Of a stretch of DNA of 64,000 bases, positions 1-7,964 are shown one piece after another. Below the pieces are notes generated by a model. That model had not been told where the DNA came from. It was given only the letters and a program-made list of their open reading frames with translations, and did no database searches. The position numbers and the translations under genes are program-made. Within the stretch, counting starts at the first letter, position 1. Each line of letters opens with the position of its first letter. Origin of the DNA: DASVEE01 sp036380735 (GTDB lineage: Bacteria; Acidobacteriota; Thermoanaerobaculia; Gp7-AA8); the NCBI GenBank assembly GCA_036380735.1, contig DASVEE010000049.1, positions 48,789 to 112,788 of the forward strand, given 5' to 3'.

Positions 1-1
1 G

Positions 2-607
2 GCGCTCGGCTGCGCGATGAACATCTTTCGCCGCAGCGAGATCGAAGCCGGCCAGACCGTCGCCATCATCGGCGCCGGCTTCCTCGGCAACCTCGTCATC
101 CAGCTCGCCAAAGCCGCGGGCGCGCGCGTCGTCGCCATCTCCCGCCGCGACTCAGCGCGCGAACTCGCGAAAGCGTGCGGCGCCGACATCACCATCCCCA
201 TGCAGGACCACGGGGACATCGTGCGCAAGGTGAAGGAAGAGATCACCGAAGGGCGCGGCGCGGAGCGCGTCATCGAATGCGTCGGCACGCAGTGGCCGCT
301 CGACATCGCCAACGACATCATCGGCACGCGCGGCCGCCTCGTCATCGCCGGCTACCACCAGGACGGACCGCGCCAGGTCAACATGCAGAACTGGAACTGG
401 CTCGGCCTCGACGTCGTCAACGCCCACGAGCGCGAGCCGCACGCATACGTGCGCGGCATGCAGGACGCCGTCACCGCCGTGCTCGAAGGGCGCATCGATC
501 CCACTCCGTTGCTGACGCACACGTACGCACTCGACCAGCTCGATCGCGCACTGAATGACGTCGCGGAACGGCCGGATGATTTCGTCAAAGGAACGGTGCT
601 CTTGTGA
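2..607 (+). CDS. MDR-family (zinc-type) alcohol dehydrogenase, C-terminal part
   Basis: The reading frame is already open at base 2, so the true start lies before the window and only about 200 C-terminal residues are present. They hold the NAD(P)-binding Rossmann half of a medium-chain dehydrogenase: the glycine motif GAGFLG, the following AISRRDSARELAKACGAD segment that would contact the cofactor ribose, and the typical tail with TYALDQLDRALNDV. The catalytic zinc domain is outside the window, so the substrate cannot be told. It is followed by a 9-bp repeat hairpin and a long gene-free stretch, so it is probably the last gene of its transcript. The MDR family call is firm; anything finer would be a guess. 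Confidence 0.85.
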   Translation, partial: ALGCAMNIFRRSEIEAGQTVAIIGAGFLGNLVIQLAKAAGARVVAISRRDSARELAKACGADITIPMQDHGDIVRKVKEEITEGRGAERVIECVGTQWPLDIANDIIGTRGRLVIAGYHQDGPRQVNMQNWNWLGLDVVNAHEREPHAYVRGMQDAVTAVLEGRIDPTPLLTHTYALDQLDRALNDVAERPDDFVKGTVLL

Positions 608-621
608 TCAAAGGGAAACCG

Positions 622-722
622 ATGGGACGAATGGGACAGATAGGACAAATAGGACCTATGGACTTCGTCGAACGTATTCGTCCCATTCGTCCTATAGGTC
701 CTATTCGTCCTATTCGTCCTAC
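622..722. repeat. Inverted array of the 9-bp repeat (locus 1)
   Basis: Two arms face each other. The left arm (622-660) is made of 9-bp steps such as GGGACGAAT and GGACAAATA; the right arm (about 675-722) has the complementary steps ATTCGTCCC and CCTATAGGT. The short spacer would let RNA or single-stranded DNA fold into a long imperfect hairpin just after the dehydrogenase stop codon. Because the period is 9 bp, all frames can stay open and translate to Pro-Ile-Arg/Gly repeats; these are not genes. The same family recurs at 1.7, 3.6, 11.5, 13.1, 18.4, 56.1, 60.8, 62.2 and 63.6 kb. Confidence 0.9.
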
Positions 723-1027
723 GGTGCCATTCTCTACAAGCCGTTTACGTCCATGGAGGCGGCCGCCTGACGACGCCCTGCGGGGGGCTCCACCGGTGGT
801 TCGGTGGCCGGCGGGTGTGGCCTCGGCGCAGGCGGAGGAGCTCGGATGGCAGCTCGACGGCTTTGGCGCGGCGCTGCAGTGGCCGTGACGGCCGCTGCCC
901 GCCCCGCCTGCCCCCGGCGTCGCACGCCGAGGGCGACCACCACGGATGGCGCCTATGGACGGATGGGACTCGCCTGTTCAAGCCGCATGAGTTTCGATTC
1001 GCGCCGTGAGCTTTTCGCTTCACTCCG
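723..1027. other. Gene-free GC-rich stretch, nothing recognised
   Basis: Several frames are open here, but their translations are Arg/Ala/Pro-rich and look like no protein family. I see no RNA gene or promoter in it. It lies between a 9-bp repeat hairpin and a 21-bp tandem repeat array, so it is probably decayed or structural intergenic DNA. Confidence 0.5.
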
Positions 1028-1121
1028 TGCGATTTCCACGGAGTGCCGTGCAATTTCCACGGAGTGAAGCGGCGAACGCACAGCACCCCGTGCGTTTTCC
1101 ACAGCGTGAAGTGGCGACGGC

Positions 1122-1318
1122 CACGGAGTGCCGTGCGTTTTCCACGGAGTGCCGTGCGTTTTCCACGGAGTGCCGTGCGTTTTCCACGGAGTGCCGTGCG
1201 TTTTCCACGGAGCGCCGTGCGTTTTCCACGGAGTGCCGTGCGTTTTCCACGGAGTGCCGTGCGTTTTCCACGGAGTGCCGTGCATTTTCCACGGCGCGCC
1301 GTGCATTTTCCACGGAGT
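1122..1318. repeat. Tandem array of a 21-bp unit, about nine copies
   Basis: A 21-bp unit is repeated about nine times with very few changes. Each unit contains CACGGAGTGCCGTG, a small palindrome (CACGG/CCGTG around AGTG), followed by a short T-run. Degenerate copies reach back to about 1028, and single base changes mark the last two units. Because 21 is a multiple of three, every frame through it is open; the resulting repetitive peptides (for example repeated FSTECRA) have no start signal or family match. It is best read as a minisatellite-like intergenic array that could form a row of small hairpins. Confidence 0.9.
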
Positions 1319-1437
1319 TAAGCGCGGATCGGAGGTGGCCTGGGCGGCAGGCCGCCGCGATCGAAAGATTTCTCCCGGATGAAAACGAAGAATGGGGGAG
1401 CCGTCGCTTCGAAGGTTGCCTTCCTGGTACGCCGCGC

Positions 1438-1690
1438 CCCCTCACCCGGCGCTACGCGCCACCTCTCCCCGCAAAGGCCGGGGAGAGGGGCGATGGGGGC
1501 GCTACGCGCCACCCGTTGAAGGCAGGGCGGTAGGCACAAGCGTGAGCCTCCTGCCGTGTTCCGTGATGGGCCGTCGTGTCGTCTTTGACGGCAATGCGCG
1601 AAGCGCAAGCCGTTGCCCCTCTCCCCGGCTTTTGCGGGGAGAGGGTGATTTTTCGCCTGAAGCGAAAAATCGGGTGAGGGGACGCGGTGG
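1438..1690. repeat. Large imperfect inverted repeat, REP-like
   Basis: The stretch opens with CCCTCACCCGG and closes with CGGGTGAGGGG. Nested inside are two smaller palindromes: CTCTCCCC...GGGGAGAG near 1464-1489 and CCTCTCCCC...GGGGAGAGG near 1617-1646. The motif CGCTACGCGCCACC occurs twice, at about 1452 and 1500. Elements of this CTCACCC/CTCTCCCC type are widespread non-coding dispersed repeats in high-GC bacteria. A short 9-bp-repeat remnant (about 1735-1755) follows, immediately before the 3' end of the ABC-F gene. Confidence 0.75.
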
Positions 1691-1757
1691 AGAGGAAACG
1701 TCCGTTTATGACAAGCAGTTCAACCGCTGCGCTATCCGTCCCATTCGTCCTATCGCC

Positions 1758-3560
1758 CTACCCCAGCTTCGCTTCCAACTCCGCCCATCTTGCGTACAGC
1801 CGGTCCACTTCCGCTTGCGCGGCGTGCAGGTCCGCGTAGGCCTTCTGCAGCGCGGCGGAATCGGCGGCAATCGACGGGTCCTCGGCTCGGCGTTGGGCTT
1901 CGGCTAGTTTGCCTTCCGCGCTGAGCACCGTCGCTTCCATCGCGTCGAACTCGCGCTGTTCGATGTAGGAGAGGCGTTTGGTCTTCGACTTTTCGGGGCC
2001 GCGGGCGGCGGTGGGGGCGGATTCGTTGGCTCGCGGTTTTTCGGGGGCGCGGCGGTTGGCCTCCCATTGGGCGTAGTCGGCGAAGTATTCGGCGTTGCCT
2101 TCGCCGTCGAGGGCCAGGATCTGCGTCGACACGCGGTCGAGGAGGTAGCGGTCGTGCGTCACGAGGACCAGCGCGCCGGGGAACTCGAGGAGCGACTCTT
2201 CGAGGACGTCGAGCGTGGGGATGTCGAGGTCGTTCGTCGGCTCGTCCATCACCAGGAGGTCGGCCGGCTGCAGCATGAGGCGCGCGAGCACGATGCGCGC
2301 TTTTTCGCCGCCGGAAAGGCGCGACACGGCGGTGTCGAGCTGCTCGGCGCGGAAGAGGAACTGTTTGGCCCACGACACGATGTGGATGGCGCGGTCGCGG
2401 TAGATGACGGTGTCGCCGTCGGGCGAGAGCGCGCGGCGCAGCGTGAGGTCGGGGTCGAGCGACTCGCGGTTCTGTTCGAAGTAGACGATGCGCAGCCAGT
2501 CGGCCTTCTCGATCGTGCCGCGGTCCGGCGCGAGCTCGCCCGTCACCACGCGGAGCAGCGTCGTCTTGCCGCTGCCGTTGGGGCCGAGGATGCCGAGGCG
2601 GGCGCCGGGGGTGAGGAGGACGTCGAGACCGGAGAAGAGACGGCGCGGTCCGAGCGACTTGGCGAGCTCGCGGCCCACCCACAGGCGCTTCGTCTTGCGG
2701 CCCGACGCTTCGAAGTCGATGCGTGCCGTCGACGTGCGTCCCCGCTCGCGCGACTCGTCGAGGTCGTCGATCAGCTTCTCGGCGTTCTGGATGCGCGCTT
2801 TCGACTTGGTGGTGCGCGCCTTCGGGCCGCGGCGGAGCCACTCCATCTCCCGCCGCACGAGGTTGGCCAGCGTCTCCTGGTACGCCGCTTCGTTCTTGCG
2901 CACTTCGTCGCGGCGCTCGAGGAGGTTGCTGTAGCTGCCGTCGACCTGGAGCAGGCCGTCGGCGTAGCTGCGGTCGAGCTCGAGCATGCGGCCGGCGATG
3001 TTCTCGAGGAAGTAGCGGTCGTGGCTGACGACGACGAACGCCTTCGGCTGCGACTTGAGCAACCCTTCGAGCCAGAGGATCGCCTCGACGTCGAGATGGT
3101 TCGTCGGCTCGTCGAGCAGCAGCACGTCGGGCTCGCGCACCAGCTCGTACGCGATCGCGAGGCGCTTGCGCCAGCCGCCGGAGAGGACGTCGCTTTTCTG
3201 CTCGCTGTCGTTGAAGCCGGCTTTGCCGAGGGCGATGGAGGCGCGGACGTGCTTCTCGTAGTCTTCGATGGTGTGATCCCCGGCCAGCGCTTCGAGCAGA
3301 ACTTCCTCGACCGTCATGCCGGGCGTGAACACGGGGTCCTGCGGCACGTAGCCGATCCGCACGCCTTTGCGCACGGCGCGGATACCGGAGTCGGCCTCCT
3401 CGGCGCCGGCGATGATCTTGAGCAGCGTCGACTTGCCGGAACCGTTCGGCCCGACGAGGCCGACGTGATCGCCTTCGAACAGCGTGAACGACAGGTTTTC
3501 GAACAGCGGCCGTGACGTGAACGATTTGGTCAGGCCTTCACAGGAGAGGAGGACGGTCAT
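1758..3560 (-). CDS. uup: ABC-F family ATPase (Uup-like)
   Basis: A cytosolic ABC-F protein of 600 residues with no membrane domain. It has two nucleotide-binding domains in tandem. The first has Walker A GPNGSGKST near residue 37, signature LSGGWRKR and Walker B LLLDEPTNHLDV. The second has GPNGSGKTT, LSGGEKAR and LLVMDEPTNDLD. An Arg/Lys-rich linker with AKSKARIQNAEK joins them. The last 70 residues are a charged coiled coil typical of Uup, so I favour Uup over EttA. ABC-F proteins act on ribosomes or, for Uup, on branched nucleic acids. The frame runs 44 codons further upstream, but that part translates the 9-bp repeat; the ATG at 3560 starts the conserved domain. Confidence 0.9.
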   Translation of the reverse strand: MTVLLSCEGLTKSFTSRPLFENLSFTLFEGDHVGLVGPNGSGKSTLLKIIAGAEEADSGIRAVRKGVRIGYVPQDPVFTPGMTVEEVLLEALAGDHTIEDYEKHVRASIALGKAGFNDSEQKSDVLSGGWRKRLAIAYELVREPDVLLLDEPTNHLDVEAILWLEGLLKSQPKAFVVVSHDRYFLENIAGRMLELDRSYADGLLQVDGSYSNLLERRDEVRKNEAAYQETLANLVRREMEWLRRGPKARTTKSKARIQNAEKLIDDLDESRERGRTSTARIDFEASGRKTKRLWVGRELAKSLGPRRLFSGLDVLLTPGARLGILGPNGSGKTTLLRVVTGELAPDRGTIEKADWLRIVYFEQNRESLDPDLTLRRALSPDGDTVIYRDRAIHIVSWAKQFLFRAEQLDTAVSRLSGGEKARIVLARLMLQPADLLVMDEPTNDLDIPTLDVLEESLLEFPGALVLVTHDRYLLDRVSTQILALDGEGNAEYFADYAQWEANRRAPEKPRANESAPTAARGPEKSKTKRLSYIEQREFDAMEATVLSAEGKLAEAQRRAEDPSIAADSAALQKAYADLHAAQAEVDRLYARWAELEAKLG

Positions 3561-3619
3561 TGCGGGCCGCAAGATAGCGCGTTTGGCGCGACGCTGTCGC
3601 GAAGCGGCGCAGGAAGACG

Positions 3620-3773
3620 TGGGACCAATGGGACAAATAGGACCTATAGGACCTATAGGACGGATGGGACGGATGAGGCAGATCAGAAACACTCCGTCCC
3701 CTGGGGTCCCATCTGTCCCATTCGTCCTATTCGTCCCATTCGTCCTATTCGTCCTATTCGTCCCATCGGTCCC
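3620..3773. repeat. Inverted array of the 9-bp repeat (locus 2)
   Basis: The left arm (about 3621-3675) has GGGACCAAT, GGGACAAAT and GGACCTATA steps; the right arm (about 3705-3772) has repeated ATTCGTCCT and ATTCGTCCC steps. It fills the divergent gap between the ABC-F gene on the minus strand and the TPR gene on the plus strand. Both 5' untranslated regions would therefore contain or border it. Confidence 0.9.
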
Positions 3774-3801
3774 GCGTCTTCACTGATCTACACTGCTGCC
3801 C

Positions 3802-5082
3802 ATGCCACCGATCCCGTTCCCCTTCCGCCGTGCGTGTCTGGCGTTGCTGCTGCTTTGCGTTGCGCTGCCGTCGTTGGCGGTGAAGCCGCCGAAGGAGAAC
3901 GAACGGTGGATCGTGGTGAATGCGGATGGCGTCACCATCTACAGCAACGCCGCCGACGACGATGCACGCGCCGCCGCGGAGGCGGTGCTGCGCCTGCGCG
4001 AAGCGGCCGGCGCACAGGCGCGGCTGCCGGTGAAGGTCTACGCGTTCCGCGATGCGGCAGCATTCGCGCCGTACGGCAAGGCGCTGCAGCCGGCGAAGAA
4101 GGCCGCCGGCTTCACGCTGGCCACACCCGAGGTGATCCTCGTGGTGCTGCAGGCAGACCGCGGCTTCGATGGCGCGCTGGCGAAGGAAGTGGCGCAGCAG
4201 TTCGGCGGCACGTCAGCAGTTGACAGCAACAGCGCCCTCAACGTCACCGCCGTCGCGCAACCAACGGTGATGCCGCGAGACGAAGTGCTCTACCAGCTCG
4301 GCTATCTGCTCGTACGCGGCGGCAACCGCCGCGATGCCGAGACGTTCCTCACCCAGACCGTGCGCCTCAATCCGCAGCACGCCGCCGCCTACGATGACCT
4401 CGGGCTGCTCTACGCCGTCGGCAAACGTCACGCCGAGGCGGGCGTCGCTTTCGACCGCGCCATTGCGCTGGGTGCGACGAGTCCGAACCTCTACGTGCGC
4501 TACGGCATGACGATCCTCGATCAGTTGGAGGCGCGGCCCGCGCGGCAGGAGGTGGCGCCGGCGGCGATCGCGAAGATGCGCGATCTCTTCGGCAAAGCGG
4601 CGCAGCTCGAGCCGAGCAACGCGCTCGCCTGGATGGGTCTCGGCGCCACACACATCTACACGCCGGACGACACGGCGCCCGGCATCACGGCGCTGAAGAA
4701 AAGCGTGCAGCTCGCACCCGACAACCGCCAGGCAATGACGCTGCTGATGAAGCTCACCTTCATCCACGCGGGCAAGCTGCTGCTGGAGGACAAACCGACC
4801 CGCGCGCAACTGCACGAGGCCGTGACGCTGCTCCGCCACGTGCACGCCGAGTCGAAGGATCCGGAGGAAAAGGCGCGCGCCGGCACACTGGCCGAGATGG
4901 CCGACGTCCTCTACCTCCAGAGCCAGGCGGCGGAGCTCACCGCGATCCTCAACCTGGCCAACGCCGGCAACGTCAAGGAAGCGCTGGTGAAAGTGGATGC
5001 GCTGATCCCGCAGCTGCAGAACGAAAAGCTGCTGAAAGCCGCGCGAAAGCTGCGCGGCGACCTGGCGCGCGACGTCCGGTAG
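3802..5082 (+). CDS. Secreted TPR protein, peptidase-MA paralog with lost active site
   Basis: A 426-residue protein with an N-terminal signal peptide (RRACLALLLLCVALPSLA, cleavage near residue 26). It is a clear paralog of the next gene: KPPKENERWIVVNADGV matches EPPKEKERWISVSTDGI there, and both share the TPR block starting at MPRDEV-YQLG. Where the neighbour has HELAHQF and about 130 further peptidase residues, this protein has KEVAQQF and passes almost at once into the TPRs. Both zinc-binding histidines and the EGFAEYY segment are gone, so it should not be a protease. The TPRs (about residues 155-330) suggest protein binding in the periplasm. There is a 35 bp gap to the stretch upstream of the next gene. 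Confidence 0.8.
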   Translation: MPPIPFPFRRACLALLLLCVALPSLAVKPPKENERWIVVNADGVTIYSNAADDDARAAAEAVLRLREAAGAQARLPVKVYAFRDAAAFAPYGKALQPAKKAAGFTLATPEVILVVLQADRGFDGALAKEVAQQFGGTSAVDSNSALNVTAVAQPTVMPRDEVLYQLGYLLVRGGNRRDAETFLTQTVRLNPQHAAAYDDLGLLYAVGKRHAEAGVAFDRAIALGATSPNLYVRYGMTILDQLEARPARQEVAPAAIAKMRDLFGKAAQLEPSNALAWMGLGATHIYTPDDTAPGITALKKSVQLAPDNRQAMTLLMKLTFIHAGKLLLEDKPTRAQLHEAVTLLRHVHAESKDPEEKARAGTLAEMADVLYLQSQAAELTAILNLANAGNVKEALVKVDALIPQLQNEKLLKAARKLRGDLARDVR

Positions 5083-5162
5083 GGCGACCGGGACAGATCA
5101 GCACGTGACACGAAGAGGTGTCGTTCTATTGCCGACTCCGCGGAGAACGCTACACTCCCGGT

Positions 5163-7286
5163 ATGCCATCGCTTCCGCCCTGCCCCGATAAGCCCAACTG
5201 CGTCTCCACGCAGGCCACCGATTCGCACGCCATCGAGCCGATCCGTTTTCAAGGCTCCGCCGCGGAGGCAATGCGCAAGCTGCTGGGGATTCTGCGGGCG
5301 ATCCCACGCACGAAGATCGTCGCCTCCGACGCCACCTCCGTGCGCGCGGAGTTCACCACGCGCATCTTTCGCTGGGTGGACGACGGCCTGTTCGTCGTCG
5401 ACGACGCGGCGAAGACGATCCACTTCCGCTCGGCTTCGCGCGTCGGCCGCTCCGACTTTGGCGTGAACCGGAAGCGGATGGAAGGGATTCGCCGGGCCTT
5501 CCTCGCGTTGCTGCTGATGCTGTGCATCGCGCTGCCGTCACTCGCCATCGAGCCGCCGAAAGAGAAAGAGCGCTGGATCTCCGTCAGCACCGACGGCATC
5601 GAGGTCTTCAGCAACGCTTCGGAGCGTGAGACGCAGGCCATCGCCACCGATCTGCTGCGCATGCGCGAGGCGATCGGCACGATCACGAAGCTGAAGGTGC
5701 GCTCGCCGGTGCCGACGAAGGTGTACGTCTTCCGCAACGCGGCGTCGTTCGCGCCGTATCGCGACGCGGTCCTCCGCCGCAAGAACGCCAGCGTCTCCGG
5801 TCTCTTCCTCAACCGCCGCGACGTGAAGCTGATCCTGCTGCAGGAAGACAGCGGCACGGGCATCGACCGCGTCGTCTCGCACGAGCTGGCGCACCAGTTC
5901 CTTTCGAACACGATCGCGGAGCTGCCGCTCTGGTTCCACGAGGGCTTCGCGGAGTACTACTCGACCTTCGACACCAAAGGTAACCAGGTCAGCCTCGGCA
6001 AGCCGATCGAGGAGCACGTCCTCTGGCTCCGCGACCAGACGCTGATCCCGCTCGAGCAGCTCTTCGCCATCGACGCGCGCTCGAAGGATTACAACGAGGG
6101 CACACGCCAGGGCGTCTTCTACGCGCAATCGTGGGCGCTGGTGCACTACCTCCTCGTCGGCAACCCGGAGCGGCAGAACCAGCTTCCGAGGTTCCTGACG
6201 CTCCTCGCGAATCAGAAGCCGGTGGACGAGGCCTTCCGCGAAGCGTTCAACACGACGTTCGATGCGATGGAGCAGGAGCTGCGCACGTACGTGCGGCGCC
6301 GGATCTTCTCGTACCGCAACTTCACGATCAACGACTTCAAGGTACCGGAGGTGGCGAAGGCCGGGGAGATGCCGCGCGACGAGGTGGTCTACCAGCTCGG
6401 CCACCTGCTCGCGCGCAGCGATCCGTCGAACACGCCGGACGCGGAGTCGTTCCTCGCGCTCGCCGTCGAGCTGAATCCGAAGCACGCCGCCGCCTACTCC
6501 GACCTCGGGCTGCTCTACGAGCAAGGCAATCGCCGCGCGGAAGCGGAGGTGGCGTTCAACCGCGCCATCGCCCTCGAAGCGAAGAACCCCGACGTGTACG
6601 TGGCCTACGGCACGACGCTGCTGGAGACGATGCAGGAGAGCGCGGGACGCGCCGCGAAGCCGCCGGAAGTGCTGCTCAAGCGCACCCGGGAGATGTTCGC
6701 GAAAGCGACGCAGCTCGCGCCTGACAACGCCCGCGCGCAGATGGGGCTCGGCGCGACGTATCTCTTCACCCCCGACGAGACCGCGCCCGGCATCGCCGCG
6801 CTGGAGAAGAGCCTCGCGCTGGCGCCGGGCGACGACGACGCGCTCTACATGCTGATGCAGCTCTACGGCATGGCCGGCCGCCGCGACGACGCGCAGCGCA
6901 CGGCGGAGATGTTCATGGCCCGCACGCGCGATGCGGAGCTGCTGCAGCAGGCGCGCGAGAGCGTGCTGCTGGCCGATGTCCGCGTGGCCGAGGGGTTGTT
7001 GAAAGAGGAGAAGTACAACGAGGCGTCGGTGCTGCTGCGCCGCGTCCACACGGAGACGACCAACCAGGAGCTGAAGGCGCACCTCGCCGGCGTGATCAAC
7101 CAGATCGAAGGGGCGAACGCGGCCGAGGGTCAGGTGACGGAGATCAACGCCGCCATCGAGCTGGCGAACAAGGGAAAGACGAAGGAGGCGCTGGCCCGCC
7201 TCGACGCGCTGATCCCGCAGATCCAGGACAAGGAACTGCTGGAAGCCACGAAGAAGCTGAGGGCGGATCTGGCGCGCGCGAAGTAG
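5163..7286 (+). CDS. DUF1499 domain fused to a secreted peptidase-MA/TPR protein
   Basis: The ATG at 5163 opens a DUF1499 domain (about residues 1-106: CPDKPNCVST, then SASRVGRSDFGVNRKRMEGIR). A hydrophobic signal-like segment, RRAFLALLLMLCIALPSLA, follows directly at residues 107-125. Then comes a peptidase-MA-like domain with HELAHQF and EGFAEYY, a gluzincin-type zinc site, and C-terminal TPRs. The join is odd because the signal peptide is internal. DUF1499 proteins normally end close to NRKRMEGIR. An ATG at 5478 lies just before the signal segment and could start a separate secreted peptidase; the paralog upstream begins at that equivalent point. Either this is a true fusion, or two in-frame products arise from one frame. 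No strong ribosome binding site decides it. Confidence 0.75.
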   Translation: MPSLPPCPDKPNCVSTQATDSHAIEPIRFQGSAAEAMRKLLGILRAIPRTKIVASDATSVRAEFTTRIFRWVDDGLFVVDDAAKTIHFRSASRVGRSDFGVNRKRMEGIRRAFLALLLMLCIALPSLAIEPPKEKERWISVSTDGIEVFSNASERETQAIATDLLRMREAIGTITKLKVRSPVPTKVYVFRNAASFAPYRDAVLRRKNASVSGLFLNRRDVKLILLQEDSGTGIDRVVSHELAHQFLSNTIAELPLWFHEGFAEYYSTFDTKGNQVSLGKPIEEHVLWLRDQTLIPLEQLFAIDARSKDYNEGTRQGVFYAQSWALVHYLLVGNPERQNQLPRFLTLLANQKPVDEAFREAFNTTFDAMEQELRTYVRRRIFSYRNFTINDFKVPEVAKAGEMPRDEVVYQLGHLLARSDPSNTPDAESFLALAVELNPKHAAAYSDLGLLYEQGNRRAEAEVAFNRAIALEAKNPDVYVAYGTTLLETMQESAGRAAKPPEVLLKRTREMFAKATQLAPDNARAQMGLGATYLFTPDETAPGIAALEKSLALAPGDDDALYMLMQLYGMAGRRDDAQRTAEMFMARTRDAELLQQARESVLLADVRVAEGLLKEEKYNEASVLLRRVHTETTNQELKAHLAGVINQIEGANAAEGQVTEINAAIELANKGKTKEALARLDALIPQIQDKELLEATKKLRADLARAK

Positions 7287-7335
7287 GAAGGGCGCCGCTA
7301 ACGCGGGGGATCTGGCGCGCAACGCCGACCCAATG

Positions 7336-7491
7336 TGTCATCCCGAACCCTCCGTATGGGGGGGAAGGGCGGGGGAGGAGGGTGAGGGATCTGGGTGGGG
7401 GAAGTACCGGCGCTGCTATGCCGTGTTCCTCCGCACAGATCCCTCATCCCCCTCCTCCACCCTGCCCCCATACGGGGGATTCGGGATGACA
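7336..7491. repeat. Long imperfect inverted repeat with TGTCATCCCGAA ends
   Basis: The outer ends are TGTCATCCCGAA and TTCGGGATGACA, and the arms of about 56 bp match with a few gaps around a 42 bp loop. It sits after the TPR gene, in the convergent gap before the small gene on the minus strand. The size and perfect outer ends resemble a MITE or large REP-type hairpin. It could also act as a bidirectional terminator. No transposase is nearby. Confidence 0.75.
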
Positions 7492-7544
7492 CTTGGGGTC
7501 CCCAGCCCTGACGTATAGGGGACACGTCCCCGGTCGACGCCGCG

Positions 7545-7778
7545 TTACTTGCCCAGTTCGTCTTCCAGGTGCGCCAGCGCTGCCTGCAGCGACTTGCGTC
7601 TGACCTCGGAAGTGGTCTCGGCGAGCTCCCGTTCGATGCGGACTTTCGACAGCACCAGAGACTCGCGTTTACGCGCGTCTTCCATCTGCTCCGAGGTCCA
7701 GATCGCACGCTTCTGCGGGCGTTCGTCCTTGTCTTCTTTTTGCGACTCGACTGATTTGCTTTCCCATCCACGCGCCAT
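7545..7778 (-). CDS. Small charged hypothetical protein
   Basis: A 77-residue, very hydrophilic protein (MARGWESKSVESQKEDKDER at the start) with a predicted helical second half (EQMEDARKRESLVLSKVRIERE). It has no signal peptide, membrane segment or cysteine. The pattern of Leu and charged residues from residue 30 onward suggests one long helix or coiled coil. I do not recognise the family. The start is the ATG at 7778; no strong ribosome binding site is visible. The composition looks like a real protein, but the call rests on codon pattern and position only. Confidence 0.5.
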   Translation of the reverse strand: MARGWESKSVESQKEDKDERPQKRAIWTSEQMEDARKRESLVLSKVRIERELAETTSEVRRKSLQAALAHLEDELGK

Positions 7779-7964
7779 GCAGGTGAGTCTCGCCAGAATC
7801 GAGCCAGGCTGTCGCCGAATGTCTCAATAACTGTCACAACTGTCCATCGGAACAGACGCGACCGCAACGCCGACTGCTTAGTTCGGTGCACGTAAGTTAT
7901 TGATTTCTATTGCGAAACGCGGAAAGCGAAAACGGCATTGATCTCGCGATAGAGGATGATCACA

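Noticed and set aside
1122..1318. CRISPR array
   Set aside because: The 21-bp units follow each other directly with no unique spacers and no cas genes nearby.
953..1533. Several long open frames through the 21-bp array on both strands
   Set aside because: They are open only because the repeat unit is a multiple of three without stop codons; the peptides are pure repeats with no ribosome binding site or family features.
2067..3515. 482-codon frame on the plus strand opposite the ABC-F gene
   Set aside because: It is the antisense shadow of a well-conserved ABC-F protein; its Val/Glu/Ala/Arg-rich translation has no domain.
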